Shown: positions 16,010 to 24,344 of the stretch, one piece after another
Layout of the letters: every line of letters starts with the position of its first letter
Position numbering within the stretch: the stretch's first letter is position 1
NCBI GenBank assembly: GCA_023419605.1
Contig: JAEZXR010000086.1
Location: 1 to 64,000, forward strand
DNA: 64,000 bases
Origin: Bacillota bacterium
GTDB lineage: Bacteria; Bacillota; Clostridia; Acetivibrionales; JAEZXR01
Direction: 5' to 3'
Position numbers and translations under genes: made by a program
The notes under the pieces: generated by a model
Told to the model about the DNA's origin: nothing
Databases searched by the model: none
The model's input: only the letters and a program-made list of their open reading frames with translations

Positions 16010-19000
16010 ATGGGAGAGAGAAAGGTACAGTACTTTTTGGATCAGCAGGATAAACTGAAATTTACAATAAAAAACTTTACCCGGGCAAAACCCTTTGCGA
16101 GTTTTCTTCCCGGCATTGCCGGAGTCACGGGTATACCGCTCTGGTGCTTTTATACCAACCGGGGACAGGGAATTGCCGGCTTCGGAATAGAAAGCAAGGA
16201 CGGCGCCATCATGGAGTTCCAGCCGGCGAATAAAGCCTACCGGCTCACTCCCACCCATGGATTTAGAACCTTCCTTAAATACCGCATCGATGGAAAGGAG
16301 GGTTTTTACGAGCCCTTTCAGGAGACGTTGGCTTATGCATCTTCACAAAGAGAAAATAAGATGACCATAAGCCCCTGTGATGTGGCCCTGGAGGAAACAA
16401 ATTCCGACATGGGGTTGTCCGTCACAGTGCGGTATTTTACAGTTCCGGAGGAGCCTTTGGCCGCACTGGCAAGGGAAGTGGTCATAAAAAACATCGGGAA
16501 TGCCGGGGAATTTGAAGTCGAGCTTTTGGATGGAATGCCGCTGATTAACCCCTATGGCATCACCAACGAGAATACAAAAAATATGAGCAGGACCATCGAA
16601 GCCTGGGCTTTTGCAGAGAACCTGGAAAATGATGCTCCCTATTTCCGGTTAAAGGTACTTTCCGACGACAGTGCCGAAGTGATACCGGTGCGGGAAGGGA
16701 ATTTCTATTTCGGATTTTATGAGAAAGATGGGAAAAATCTGGCGTTGAAACCTATCATTGACGTGGAGACAGTGTTCGGACACTGTCTGGACCTAAGCTG
16801 CCCGGAGCGGTTCTGCCGCCCGGATTTTAACCCTTTACAGCCGCAGCATTTTGAGAACAGGACGCCTTGCGCTTTCGGATACGCGAAGTTCCGATTGGCT
16901 GCCGGCAGAAGCCAATGGGTTTATTCCTATATCGGCCATGCGGGCAGGGTTGAAGAATTGAACTGCATACGGCCTGCTTTTATGGAGGAAAGCTTTTTCC
17001 ATAAGAAGTCGGAGAGGAATGAAAAGCTGGTAAGGGGGCTGATGGACCAGTCCTTTATCAGCTCAGGCTCTGAGACCTTTGATGCCTATGCAAGGCAGAC
17101 CTTCCTGGATAACCTGCTGCGGGGCGGAATGCCTTTTACCGTACAATCGGAGCGCGGAAGGGATGTCATCTATCTCTATTCCAGAAAGCACGGCGATATG
17201 GAAAGGGATTATAATGATTTCAGGATCGCGCCTACCTTCTTTTCCCAGGGCAATGGAAACTACAGGGATATCAACCAGAACCGGCGGAATGATATATGGT
17301 TGAATACCGACGCAGGCTATTCCAATATCAAGTATTTTATGAATCTGGTTCAGTTGGATGGCTATAACCCCCTTGTAACCAGAAATTACGGTTATATCTA
17401 TGAAGGCGGAGAAAAGCTGGATGCTGAAATTAGAGAGTTGCTTTGCGAGGATGGCAGGGAGCAGTTCTTTGCTTTTCTCAAAAAGCCGTTTTTGCTGCAG
17501 GGATTGATTACTTTTATCTATCAGGAAAACATAGGGTTAAAGGCTCCGGTAGAGGAGCTTATTCACCGGATGATCCCGGGGTGCAGAAAATATGAAGAAG
17601 CCGTACATGGGGAGGGCTATTGGACGGATCATGGGTTCTATAATACAGATCTTTTAGAGAGCTTTGAAGGCGTTTTTCCCGACAGGATGAAGGAACTCCT
17701 CCTTGGAGACCGGTCTTTCAGTTTTTATGATGATGCCTATTACGTCGTGCCCAGAAAAGAAAAATATGTGCTTCATAAGGGAAAGGCCATGCAGCTAAAG
17801 TCCGTTAGAAAAGTGGAAGACAAATTGAAGCTGATAGCTGCGCGAGCCAGGGAACCCCATAAGGTAAGGGTGCAAAACGGAAGCGGTGAAGTGTATTATA
17901 CCTGCCTTTTCGCAAAACTGATCTGCTTCTGTGTCAATAAGATGGCTTCCCTGGACTCCTTTGGTGTGGGGATCGAAATGGAAGCGGGCAAACCTGACTG
18001 GAATGACGCACTGAACGGTCTCCCAGGGCTGTTTGGTTCTTCCGTCAATGAAACCTTTGAATTGATACGGCTTATGGAACTCATGCAGAGCTGGATTGAA
18101 AAATACAACCTTGGTGGTGAGGAATTGCAGCTTCCTGAGGAATTCCATGAATTTTTGGAAGAAGTATGCCGGGCTCTGCAGACTAATACTGCGGATAACA
18201 GTGAAGCAGGAAGCTTTGCATATTGGGATAGGACCTATACGGCGAAGGAAGTTTTCAGGGAAAAAGTGCTGTATGGACTTGGTGGAAACGAGAAAACAGT
18301 TTCGATAAAAGAGGTTCAGGAATTTTTAAGCAGTAGTTTGAAAAAACTGGCGAATGCAAAGAAAATGGCTTTTGATGAGGAGCAAGGAATTTATAATACC
18401 TACTTTATTCATGAGCCTGTGGAAATTGAGTTGCCGGACGGAGAGAATACGGCAGCGAAGAAGGAAAAGAAGAATACAACGGAAAACATCCGGGTAAGAA
18501 GGTTTAAACAAATACCGCTTCCGCCTTTTCTGGAGGGACAGGTGCATGCACTGAAGATTGAAAAGGAAGAAACGGCCGCATTGGCGTTGTATCATTGCAT
18601 CCGCAAGAGCGGAATTTATGATGGCAAGCTGAAAATGTACAAGACCAATGCTTCATTGGCCGCCGCCCCCTTGGAGGTAGGAAGGCTCACGGCTTTCACC
18701 CCGGGCTGGCTTGAGAATGAGTCCATCTTCCTTCACATGGAACATAAATACCTGCTGGAAATGCTGAAAGCCGGAATGGCGGATCAGTTTTTCGAAGATG
18801 CCAAAACCTGTTTTGTGCCCTTTATGAACCCAGAAGTCTATGGGAGGAGCATCCTGGAAAACTCATCCTTTATTGCAAGCAGCGCCAACCCGGACGCGCA
18901 TGTGCACGGCGGGGGATTTGTAGCAAGACTTAGCGGGACCACGGCAGAGTTTTACAACATACTGCTGGTGATGGCACTGGGGACAAAGCCTTTTTGCCTC

Positions 19001-19342
19001 AACGATGCCGGCGAACCGGAATTGAAGGTAAGGCCCTGCCTGCCGGAGTGGTTGTTTGCAAGGGAAGCCAAGACCGTGGAGCTGTATGGGAAACAGGGAG
19101 AAAGAACGGTGGAGCTGGAAGCCAACACCTTCTCCTTCCATATGCTGGGGAACGTTTTACTGGTTTACCATAACGATGCATTAAAAAATACCTTCGGAGA
19201 AGAAGGTGTAAGGCCTGCAAGGATTGTTCTGCAGGGGAGCGGAGAAGAACGCCGGGAGTTTGCAGGGGATACCGTACCGGCTCCCTATGCTGCCAGTGTA
19301 CGGAATGGCGCCTATAACAGAATCGATATTTGGCTTGCGTGA
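16010..19342 (+). CDS. GH94 phosphorylase, 1,2-beta-oligoglucan phosphorylase-like
   Basis: About 1110 residues, much longer than a cellobiose phosphorylase and about the length of 1,2-beta-oligoglucan (sophoro-oligosaccharide) phosphorylases. The N-terminal segment FASFLPGIAGVTGIPLWCFY, then NRGQGIAGFGIESKDGAIME, resembles that subfamily as I remember it. The catalytic region is near residue 660 (KPDWNDALNGLPGLFGSS) with the donor Asp. C-terminal FVARLSGTTAEFYNILL closes the helical barrel. The start is not certain: ATG 16010 has a GGAGG 14 bases upstream, and a GTG at 15959 would give 17 more residues. The gene begins 8 to 59 bases after the first GH94 gene and is translated in series with it. 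It would yield alpha-glucose 1-phosphate from beta-1,2-glucan fragments if the assignment holds. Confidence 0.75.
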   Translation: MGERKVQYFLDQQDKLKFTIKNFTRAKPFASFLPGIAGVTGIPLWCFYTNRGQGIAGFGIESKDGAIMEFQPANKAYRLTPTHGFRTFLKYRIDGKEGFYEPFQETLAYASSQRENKMTISPCDVALEETNSDMGLSVTVRYFTVPEEPLAALAREVVIKNIGNAGEFEVELLDGMPLINPYGITNENTKNMSRTIEAWAFAENLENDAPYFRLKVLSDDSAEVIPVREGNFYFGFYEKDGKNLALKPIIDVETVFGHCLDLSCPERFCRPDFNPLQPQHFENRTPCAFGYAKFRLAAGRSQWVYSYIGHAGRVEELNCIRPAFMEESFFHKKSERNEKLVRGLMDQSFISSGSETFDAYARQTFLDNLLRGGMPFTVQSERGRDVIYLYSRKHGDMERDYNDFRIAPTFFSQGNGNYRDINQNRRNDIWLNTDAGYSNIKYFMNLVQLDGYNPLVTRNYGYIYEGGEKLDAEIRELLCEDGREQFFAFLKKPFLLQGLITFIYQENIGLKAPVEELIHRMIPGCRKYEEAVHGEGYWTDHGFYNTDLLESFEGVFPDRMKELLLGDRSFSFYDDAYYVVPRKEKYVLHKGKAMQLKSVRKVEDKLKLIAARAREPHKVRVQNGSGEVYYTCLFAKLICFCVNKMASLDSFGVGIEMEAGKPDWNDALNGLPGLFGSSVNETFELIRLMELMQSWIEKYNLGGEELQLPEEFHEFLEEVCRALQTNTADNSEAGSFAYWDRTYTAKEVFREKVLYGLGGNEKTVSIKEVQEFLSSSLKKLANAKKMAFDEEQGIYNTYFIHEPVEIELPDGENTAAKKEKKNTTENIRVRRFKQIPLPPFLEGQVHALKIEKEETAALALYHCIRKSGIYDGKLKMYKTNASLAAAPLEVGRLTAFTPGWLENESIFLHMEHKYLLEMLKAGMADQFFEDAKTCFVPFMNPEVYGRSILENSSFIASSANPDAHVHGGGFVARLSGTTAEFYNILLVMALGTKPFCLNDAGEPELKVRPCLPEWLFAREAKTVELYGKQGERTVELEANTFSFHMLGNVLLVYHNDALKNTFGEEGVRPARIVLQGSGEERREFAGDTVPAPYAASVRNGAYNRIDIWLA

Positions 19343-19355
19343 AAGGAGCCTGAAT

Positions 19356-19778
19356 ATGGGAACGAAACCGATACTGAATATTACACCGTCTGCTTTCTCT
19401 AAATATGGAACGGTGTTGACCTTTACCGACAAATGTGTGGATGGATTCGAAATTGTAGTCAGAGCTGAAAATACGGGGTGGAGGATTGCTTTGCTGGAAT
19501 TCTCCCGAAAAACGACAAAGGTGGTGGAGAACCATCCGCATTCCAAAGAGAGCTTTGAACCCATATCCGGCATGTCACTGCTGATGGTTGCAGAAAACAG
19601 CACCCCGGAAGAGTTTGAGGTGTTTTTGCTGGATCAGCCCATCTGCTTGAACGAGGGCATATGGCACCAGGTGATTTCTCTTTCTGAGGTTTCAAAGGTA
19701 AAAATTACTGAAAACCTGGAAGTGGAATGCGAATACCACCAACTGCGAAATGAAGTCAGTCCTTTTGTTTTGTATTAA
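19356..19778 (+). CDS. Small AllA-like (ureidoglycolate lyase-fold) protein
   Basis: A 140-residue protein. ENHPHSKESFEPISGMSLLM followed about 38 residues on by NEGIWHQVISL follows the pattern of the AllA/ureidoglycolate lyase cupin-like family, including the conserved His in GIWHQ. No allantoin genes are near, so the family's namesake reaction is unlikely here. The ATG at 19356 is 8 bases after AAAGGAG and 13 bases after the second GH94 stop, so it is the third gene of the phosphorylase operon. A role in sugar isomerisation or in binding a phosphorolysis product is possible but only inferred. The terminator at 19820 ends the unit. Confidence 0.55.
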   Translation: MGTKPILNITPSAFSKYGTVLTFTDKCVDGFEIVVRAENTGWRIALLEFSRKTTKVVENHPHSKESFEPISGMSLLMVAENSTPEEFEVFLLDQPICLNEGIWHQVISLSEVSKVKITENLEVECEYHQLRNEVSPFVLY

Positions 19779-19819
19779 AGGAATTGAGTTTGGCGAGCAG
19801 CCATTGTATGTATAAAATA

Positions 19820-19847
19820 AAAAAGAGAGGGGATCCCCTCTCTTTTT
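19820..19847. terminator. Bidirectional palindromic terminator
   Basis: A 28-base perfect palindrome centred on GGATCC, with A-runs on the left and T-runs on the right. It can end the GH94 operon on the plus strand and the secreted-repeat gene (stop at 19856) on the minus strand. Confidence 0.9.
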
Positions 19848-19855
19848 AAAACGAA

Positions 19856-20752
19856 TTACTGTACCGGTGTGGGAGTACTGGATGCAGCAGCATCACGCTG
19901 TCTTCCGGATTTGCCGAAGCGTTCCCTGCTCATGCCTTTACCGTTAGGCATGCCTTTTTCCTTTGAGTATGCAGCGGGGTTATCGATCCGCTGGATGGCA
20001 GCATCCCCTTGTTCCTGTGTCATAGCGCCATTGGCAACCATTTTGTTGATTAATTCCTTTTGCAGGTCAGCCATTTTTTTGGAAAAGTCCTGAAGATCAG
20101 CTTTCTGCTGATCGGTCAGTTTGGAAGAATTCATTCCTTTCTCACCGAAAAAGCCGAAACCACCCATCATCATGCCAAAGCCTTTGAAAGAACCGTTTTG
20201 CTGAATACCTGCAAGGATTTCATCCACTTTTTTAAGGGAAGCGTCTCCTTGCTCCTGCGTCATGAGACCTTCGGAAACCATCTTATTGATAAGCTCCTTT
20301 TGCAGGTCGGCCATCTTCTTATAGGAATCTACCAGGTCAGCTTTCTGGGCATCGGTGAGCTTGGATGTATCCAGGCCGTTTATTTCACTGCCCCCTGGCC
20401 TTCCAGGGCCCCTGAAATCGCTCTTCCATCTTCCAAAACCGGGTAACAGGCCGTTTTCTCCGCCATTTTTCAACATGTCATCGATTTTTTTGATTTGAGC
20501 ATCGGCTTGTTCCTGTGTCAGGGCGCCGTTCTCCACCATTTTATTGATAAAATCCTTCTGCAGGTCAGCCATTTTTTGTGAGTAATCCTTCACATCGGCT
20601 TTTTGCGCATCGGTAAGTTTGGATGTGTCAATGCCGAAGAAGCCTCTTACGGACCGGGCTACGGAAGTGTCCGAGGTGGCGGCAAAAACAGAGAACGGAA
20701 CCATTGTCACAGCGGCAATGGCCAGAGCAATAAGTACTTTTTTACCTTTCAT
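19856..20752 (-). CDS. Secreted three-repeat helical protein (DUF2680-like repeats)
   Basis: A 298-residue exported protein. The signal peptide is KGKKVLIALAIAAVTMVPFS ending in FAA near residues 23-25. It then has three copies of a roughly 50-residue helical repeat that starts SKLTDAQKADVKDYSQKMAD and ends in an acidic TQEQADAQIKKID-type helix. The copies are separated by Gly/Phe/Met-rich linkers, and the tail is Ser/Thr/Pro-rich. The repeat is the kind annotated as DUF2680; its function is not known. AAGGAG lies 9 bases before the ATG at 20752; longer readings from a TTG at 20926 run through a terminator and are implausible. It is a single-gene unit between two palindromic terminators. Confidence 0.8.
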   Translation of the reverse strand: MKGKKVLIALAIAAVTMVPFSVFAATSDTSVARSVRGFFGIDTSKLTDAQKADVKDYSQKMADLQKDFINKMVENGALTQEQADAQIKKIDDMLKNGGENGLLPGFGRWKSDFRGPGRPGGSEINGLDTSKLTDAQKADLVDSYKKMADLQKELINKMVSEGLMTQEQGDASLKKVDEILAGIQQNGSFKGFGMMMGGFGFFGEKGMNSSKLTDQQKADLQDFSKKMADLQKELINKMVANGAMTQEQGDAAIQRIDNPAAYSKEKGMPNGKGMSRERFGKSGRQRDAAASSTPTPVQ

Positions 20753-20859
20753 TAGGGTCAACTCCTTCTTATTTGATAGTACCATTGTACCAATCCATTG
20801 TGAACGTTTTGTGTTTTCTTCTTTACGATTTATTGAATTTTTGTCCCTGTAAAAATAAA

Positions 20860-20904
20860 AAACGGGTAAAAAGGAAGGAACTTTTCCTTCCTTTTTACCC
20901 GTTT
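20860..20904 (-). terminator. Strong terminator after the MFS gene
   Basis: Perfect 21-base arms (20860-20880 and 20884-20904) enclose a 3-base loop. On the minus strand the hairpin is followed by a long T-rich tract, a textbook rho-independent terminator for the MFS gene ending at 20916. The arms contain AAGGAAGGAA, also found in the palindrome at 28247-28298. Confidence 0.9.
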
Positions 20905-20915
20905 GTAAATTCGAA

Positions 20916-22151
20916 CTATGCGTCAACCTTCATCCGCAGCGACAGGATCAGATTCAGAATGGCGATACCGGCGGCGGCAAGGAAAACATACTTATAACCC
21001 ATGCTGGCCCACAATATTCCTCCAAAGAAGGGAATGGACATAGCTACAATATGATCGAAGCTAGTACCCGCAGACAGCGTCGGTGTGACATCCTCGGGAT
21101 CAACCGCGATCTTTTTCACATAGGTGGACCTCGCCATCTCCACAGCACTCATGGAATTATCGATGATATAGCAGGCAGCGATGATAACTACCGCTATGCC
21201 TGCGGAAAAGAAATCCGCTGCATAGGCATAACCGAAGCAGATCAGGATAAGCACGACGGCTTCCAGGGAGAGGACAAACCGTTCCCCCAATCTGTCAATG
21301 GCATTGCCTACAATGGTTCTTGTAAGGATACTGAGAGCGGCTACGATGACTCCCAATATGGCAAAAACCGGAGGGTCCAGGTGATAGACCTGAATCAGCA
21401 CCCAGGGGGCAAAGGTCAGAAAAATCTGTTTTCTGGCTCCGTTCACCACACTGAGGATGTAGTACAGGATATATTCCTTTCGGAATACAAAGCGCACCTT
21501 TTTTACTTCCGGCTTCTGAGGATTCATGAGCCCCAGGAAGAAGGCAGCAAAAACATAAAAAACAGCAGCAATAAGAAACGCAACGGTATACGTCAGTCCC
21601 AGGTATTTGAAGCCAACCCATACTATGGCATAGCCGAAGATGGTGGCCCACAGGTTATAGGCGCTGAAGCGGCCCAGTCGCATGCCATAGTTTTCCTTTT
21701 TGGAGAGGCTCATTCCGATTCCGGGCGCCAGGGGCATGAACATATGGGTACCCAGGCTGAAGACCATCATCCAGGCCAGCATGGCGGCAAATGTGGGGGA
21801 GAACAGCCCCAGACCCATCATTCCCAGGGATGCTGCCAGCATACCGACGGCACCCATCCGGATGTCTCCCAGGAAGGAAAGCAGGCCCAGTACAATCATG
21901 ATACAGGCACCGGGCAGCTCACGGGGGAATTCGACGATTCCACGGGAGGAGGCCGATAGATGGTATACATCGTTTAAGAAGTTATTAAAAACAGTAGAGT
22001 TAATACCGCTTCCAACCCCACTGAACAAACCGACGATGAGGAATAAGGTGAAATCCCGGTCAGGATTGGACTTATGCCAAAGGTTTGAAATTTTACCTTT
22101 AATGAAGGAATTGCTGTTTGTGTTAGTATCCGTAGTTTTTTGAATTTCCAT
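20916..22151 (-). CDS. Major facilitator superfamily transporter
   Basis: A 411-residue membrane protein with about twelve hydrophobic segments, beginning after a polar N-terminal tail of 32 residues. Segments such as FLIVGLFSGVGSGINSTVFN and the central NPQKPEVKKVRF loop (near residue 215) fit an MFS carrier with a six-plus-six arrangement. I do not recognise the substrate group. It is transcribed away from the ECF sigma gene at 22459; the gap between them contains two symmetrical sites. It has a strong terminator of its own. Confidence 0.8.
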   Translation of the reverse strand: MEIQKTTDTNTNSNSFIKGKISNLWHKSNPDRDFTLFLIVGLFSGVGSGINSTVFNNFLNDVYHLSASSRGIVEFPRELPGACIMIVLGLLSFLGDIRMGAVGMLAASLGMMGLGLFSPTFAAMLAWMMVFSLGTHMFMPLAPGIGMSLSKKENYGMRLGRFSAYNLWATIFGYAIVWVGFKYLGLTYTVAFLIAAVFYVFAAFFLGLMNPQKPEVKKVRFVFRKEYILYYILSVVNGARKQIFLTFAPWVLIQVYHLDPPVFAILGVIVAALSILTRTIVGNAIDRLGERFVLSLEAVVLILICFGYAYAADFFSAGIAVVIIAACYIIDNSMSAVEMARSTYVKKIAVDPEDVTPTLSAGTSFDHIVAMSIPFFGGILWASMGYKYVFLAAAGIAILNLILSLRMKVDA

Positions 22152-22292
22152 AAAATCCTGTCATCTCCTTCTGCAATCAATCCTATTCAGTATACGACAA
22201 TAAAAAGGATAAATCAATCATGGGCAGAGTTTAATGCTTCTTCTGCTTTGTGAAGAGTAAAAATTTAGGGTAATATGAATTAAAGGCGCCCC

Positions 22293-22332
22293 GGTTTACC
22301 GGAAGGAATTCCTTCCGTAAACGATAGCGTTT
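22293..22332. promoter_or_regulatory. Two adjacent dyads between the MFS and sigma factor genes
   Basis: GGAAGGAATTCCTTCC (22301-22316) is a perfect 16-base palindrome whose arms extend to GTTTACC on the left and GTAAAC on the right with one base missing. Immediately next, AAACG-ATAG-CGTTT (22319-22332) is a 5-base inverted repeat resembling a LacI/CcpA-type half-site pair. Either could be an operator for the divergent MFS and sigma genes. Confidence 0.45.
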
Positions 22333-22458
22333 GCTATTTCACCTTTTACTCCAATCCGTTAAACTAAAAGTATAAATTTTTCATAAATTATGAACTTTTT
22401 TTGCGAAGGATGTCTCTTATATAGTGAAAGGTGCACCGGAAAGAAAGGAGGCAATGAT

Positions 22459-23073
22459 GTGGATGAAGTTGACCTGATACGGGAATGTAAAAAGGGAAAT
22501 TTGGATGCTTTTAGCAGCCTGTTTGAGAAATATGGGAGAAAAGCGGTTCGCACTGTTTTTCTCATCACGGGAAGAAGTGATATTGCGGAAGATATTGTAC
22601 AGGAGGCCTTTATCCAATGTTATCTTAAGATAAAGAAGCTGCGGACCCCGGAAACCTTCCAGGCATGGTTCTACCGTTTGCTCACAAGAATCAGCTGGCG
22701 GTATTGCTCCAGGGAAAAGAAACATCCCCGCCTGGAAAATATCGATTACCAGCCCAGAGAGCTCTTTATCGATGATTTCACATTGTCGGAGGCTATAGAA
22801 GCCAGGGAAGTAAGGCAATTAATCGACAGGGCTTTGGAAAAACTGAGTATTCCCATGAAAACAACCATCATTCTCTATTACTTTAATGAACTCAGTATTA
22901 AAGAAATCGCGCAGGCCATGGGCTGCTTTGAAGGGACTGCCAAATCCCGCCTTCATAATGCCAGAAAGCTGTTGGAGAAAGAACTGCAGCAAAAGGACTT
23001 TGAAGGATATTTGTTTCGATCCATCCCCATTCGAAAGGAGTGCAATAAAAATGTTAACCCAGGAGAAGTTTGA
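22459..23073 (+). CDS. ECF-type RNA polymerase sigma factor
   Basis: A 204-residue sigma-70 family protein. Region 2 is seen as DAFSSLFEKYGRKAVRTVF and IAEDIVQEAFIQCYLKIKKL; region 4 near residues 130-185 has IPMKTTIILYYFNELSIKEI followed by AQAMGCFEGTAKSRLHNARK. The start is a GTG 7 bases after GGAGG; nearby ATG codons are out of frame. The stop overlaps the start of the next gene (23051) by 23 bases, so the two are translationally coupled, as usual for a sigma factor and its anti-sigma. Confidence 0.88.
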   Translation: MDEVDLIRECKKGNLDAFSSLFEKYGRKAVRTVFLITGRSDIAEDIVQEAFIQCYLKIKKLRTPETFQAWFYRLLTRISWRYCSREKKHPRLENIDYQPRELFIDDFTLSEAIEAREVRQLIDRALEKLSIPMKTTIILYYFNELSIKEIAQAMGCFEGTAKSRLHNARKLLEKELQQKDFEGYLFRSIPIRKECNKNVNPGEV

Positions 23074-24004
23074 AAATATAGTAAAATCAATGCTGCATGA
23101 AAAGGCGGAAGGCATGGAGCTGTCCCCTGATCTGGCAGAAAAAGTAAGATTTCAAATTGAAACAAGGAGGAGTGAAAAAAACTTTATGAGTGAAAAGAAA
23201 TTTTTCCCCATAGACTTTAACCTGAAAAAGGCTGTTGCTGTGACGGTGTGTTCTGCCCTTGTTATCACGGGGTCGGTCTTCACTTTTTCAAAGGAGCTGC
23301 GAGTATGGGCGGCTGAAAATATAAATCGCTTTGTCGTAGGGTATGAAACCGTTAAAAGCTATGAAACAGCGGCTTCCGGTACACAGATTCAAAAGGATGC
23401 GGGCTTTGCCGCAAAAATTCCGGAGATCCTTCCCGGGGGATACACCCTGGTACACTCGAATCTAGCCGGACAGAAGGAAGGTATCGGGGCGGATTTAAAA
23501 GAGACGGGGAAAAAGCTAATCGGTGTTACCTATCAAAAAGCAGGAGAGGAAAAGCCCTTTTCCCTGGGAGTGAGTATTTCAAAAGCCGATTCCGAATTTT
23601 CCGCAAGGAATGGAGAAACAGTTGTAAACCTGGGTACCATGACTGCGTACTGGAGGGAAGTATCCTTTTATGTAACTACAGCCGATGGATCCAAGCTTTC
23701 GACGAAGGAAATGAGAGAGGGAACCGGAGATGCACCTCTGCCCACTCATATAGCTCCGGAAAAAATATACGATGCATTTACATCTGATTTACAGGAAGCT
23801 GCTCTGTCCATTCACATAGCCCCGGAAAAAATGCCTGCCGGAGAGGACGGTTTCAAAACAGTACATACCTTGAAGTGGAGAGACCAGGGGATCGACTATG
23901 CGCTGTCAGACCTGGAAGGCCGTATGACGTTGGAAGAAGCAATGAAAATTGCGGAGCATATTATCAATACCAAAGTGGAAGAGAGCAGGGCTTTGATACG
24001 ATAG
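23051..24004 (+). CDS. Membrane-bound anti-sigma factor-like protein (DUF4367-like C-terminus)
   Basis: A 317-residue protein overlapping the sigma gene. It has a cytoplasmic N-terminal stretch of about 60 residues, one membrane segment near residues 63-80 (AVAVTVCSALVITGSVFTFS), and an external domain of about 230 residues. The external domain has the look of DUF4367 (LPGGYTLVHSN, VTYQKAGEEKPFSLGVSISK) and ends in a helix. A short segment occurs twice, HIAPEKIYDAF and HIAPEKMPAGE about 24 residues apart. It probably holds the sigma factor inactive until an outside signal is sensed; the signal is unknown. The ATG follows AAAGGAG by 9 bases. Confidence 0.75.
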   Translation: MLTQEKFENIVKSMLHEKAEGMELSPDLAEKVRFQIETRRSEKNFMSEKKFFPIDFNLKKAVAVTVCSALVITGSVFTFSKELRVWAAENINRFVVGYETVKSYETAASGTQIQKDAGFAAKIPEILPGGYTLVHSNLAGQKEGIGADLKETGKKLIGVTYQKAGEEKPFSLGVSISKADSEFSARNGETVVNLGTMTAYWREVSFYVTTADGSKLSTKEMREGTGDAPLPTHIAPEKIYDAFTSDLQEAALSIHIAPEKMPAGEDGFKTVHTLKWRDQGIDYALSDLEGRMTLEEAMKIAEHIINTKVEESRALIR

Positions 24005-24195
24005 TCCGTTATAGGTTCAGGTTTAAACATACACTGCAGCTTATAGACTAAAAAAACCGCCCAAAGTGATTGAATAGAGTATAATATTCGTATATTTATT
24101 GGAAAAAGGGTTATCGTGCCGGCATCTATTATAGGTTGCAGTCAGCATGAGGAATGACAGATAAATGATCTGTAGTCTTTTGCACGACAGCCCTT

Positions 24196-24227
24196 GATAC
24201 CTGGGAGAACACAGTCCCCCAGGTATC
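24196..24227. terminator. Hairpin terminator in the gap after the anti-sigma gene
   Basis: GATACCTGGG (24196-24205) and CCCAGGTATC (24218-24227) form 10-base arms. It lies in the 340-base gap between the converging anti-sigma gene and the radical SAM gene ending at 24345. I see no gene in that gap. Confidence 0.6.
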
Positions 24228-24344
24228 CCTGTTTATTTCCCTAAGCCGCCAGGATAGCCTGGAAGCGCTAATGGAATGAAGCTTTATGTTTTCTTGCAGG
24301 TCCGTATTGCCTTTTATCTTCTCGGCAAGTACATTTATTTATGG

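Noticed and set aside
21051..21959. A 302-codon open frame on the plus strand
   Set aside because: It is antisense to the MFS gene, of low-complexity His/Gln/Gly composition, and without a family match.
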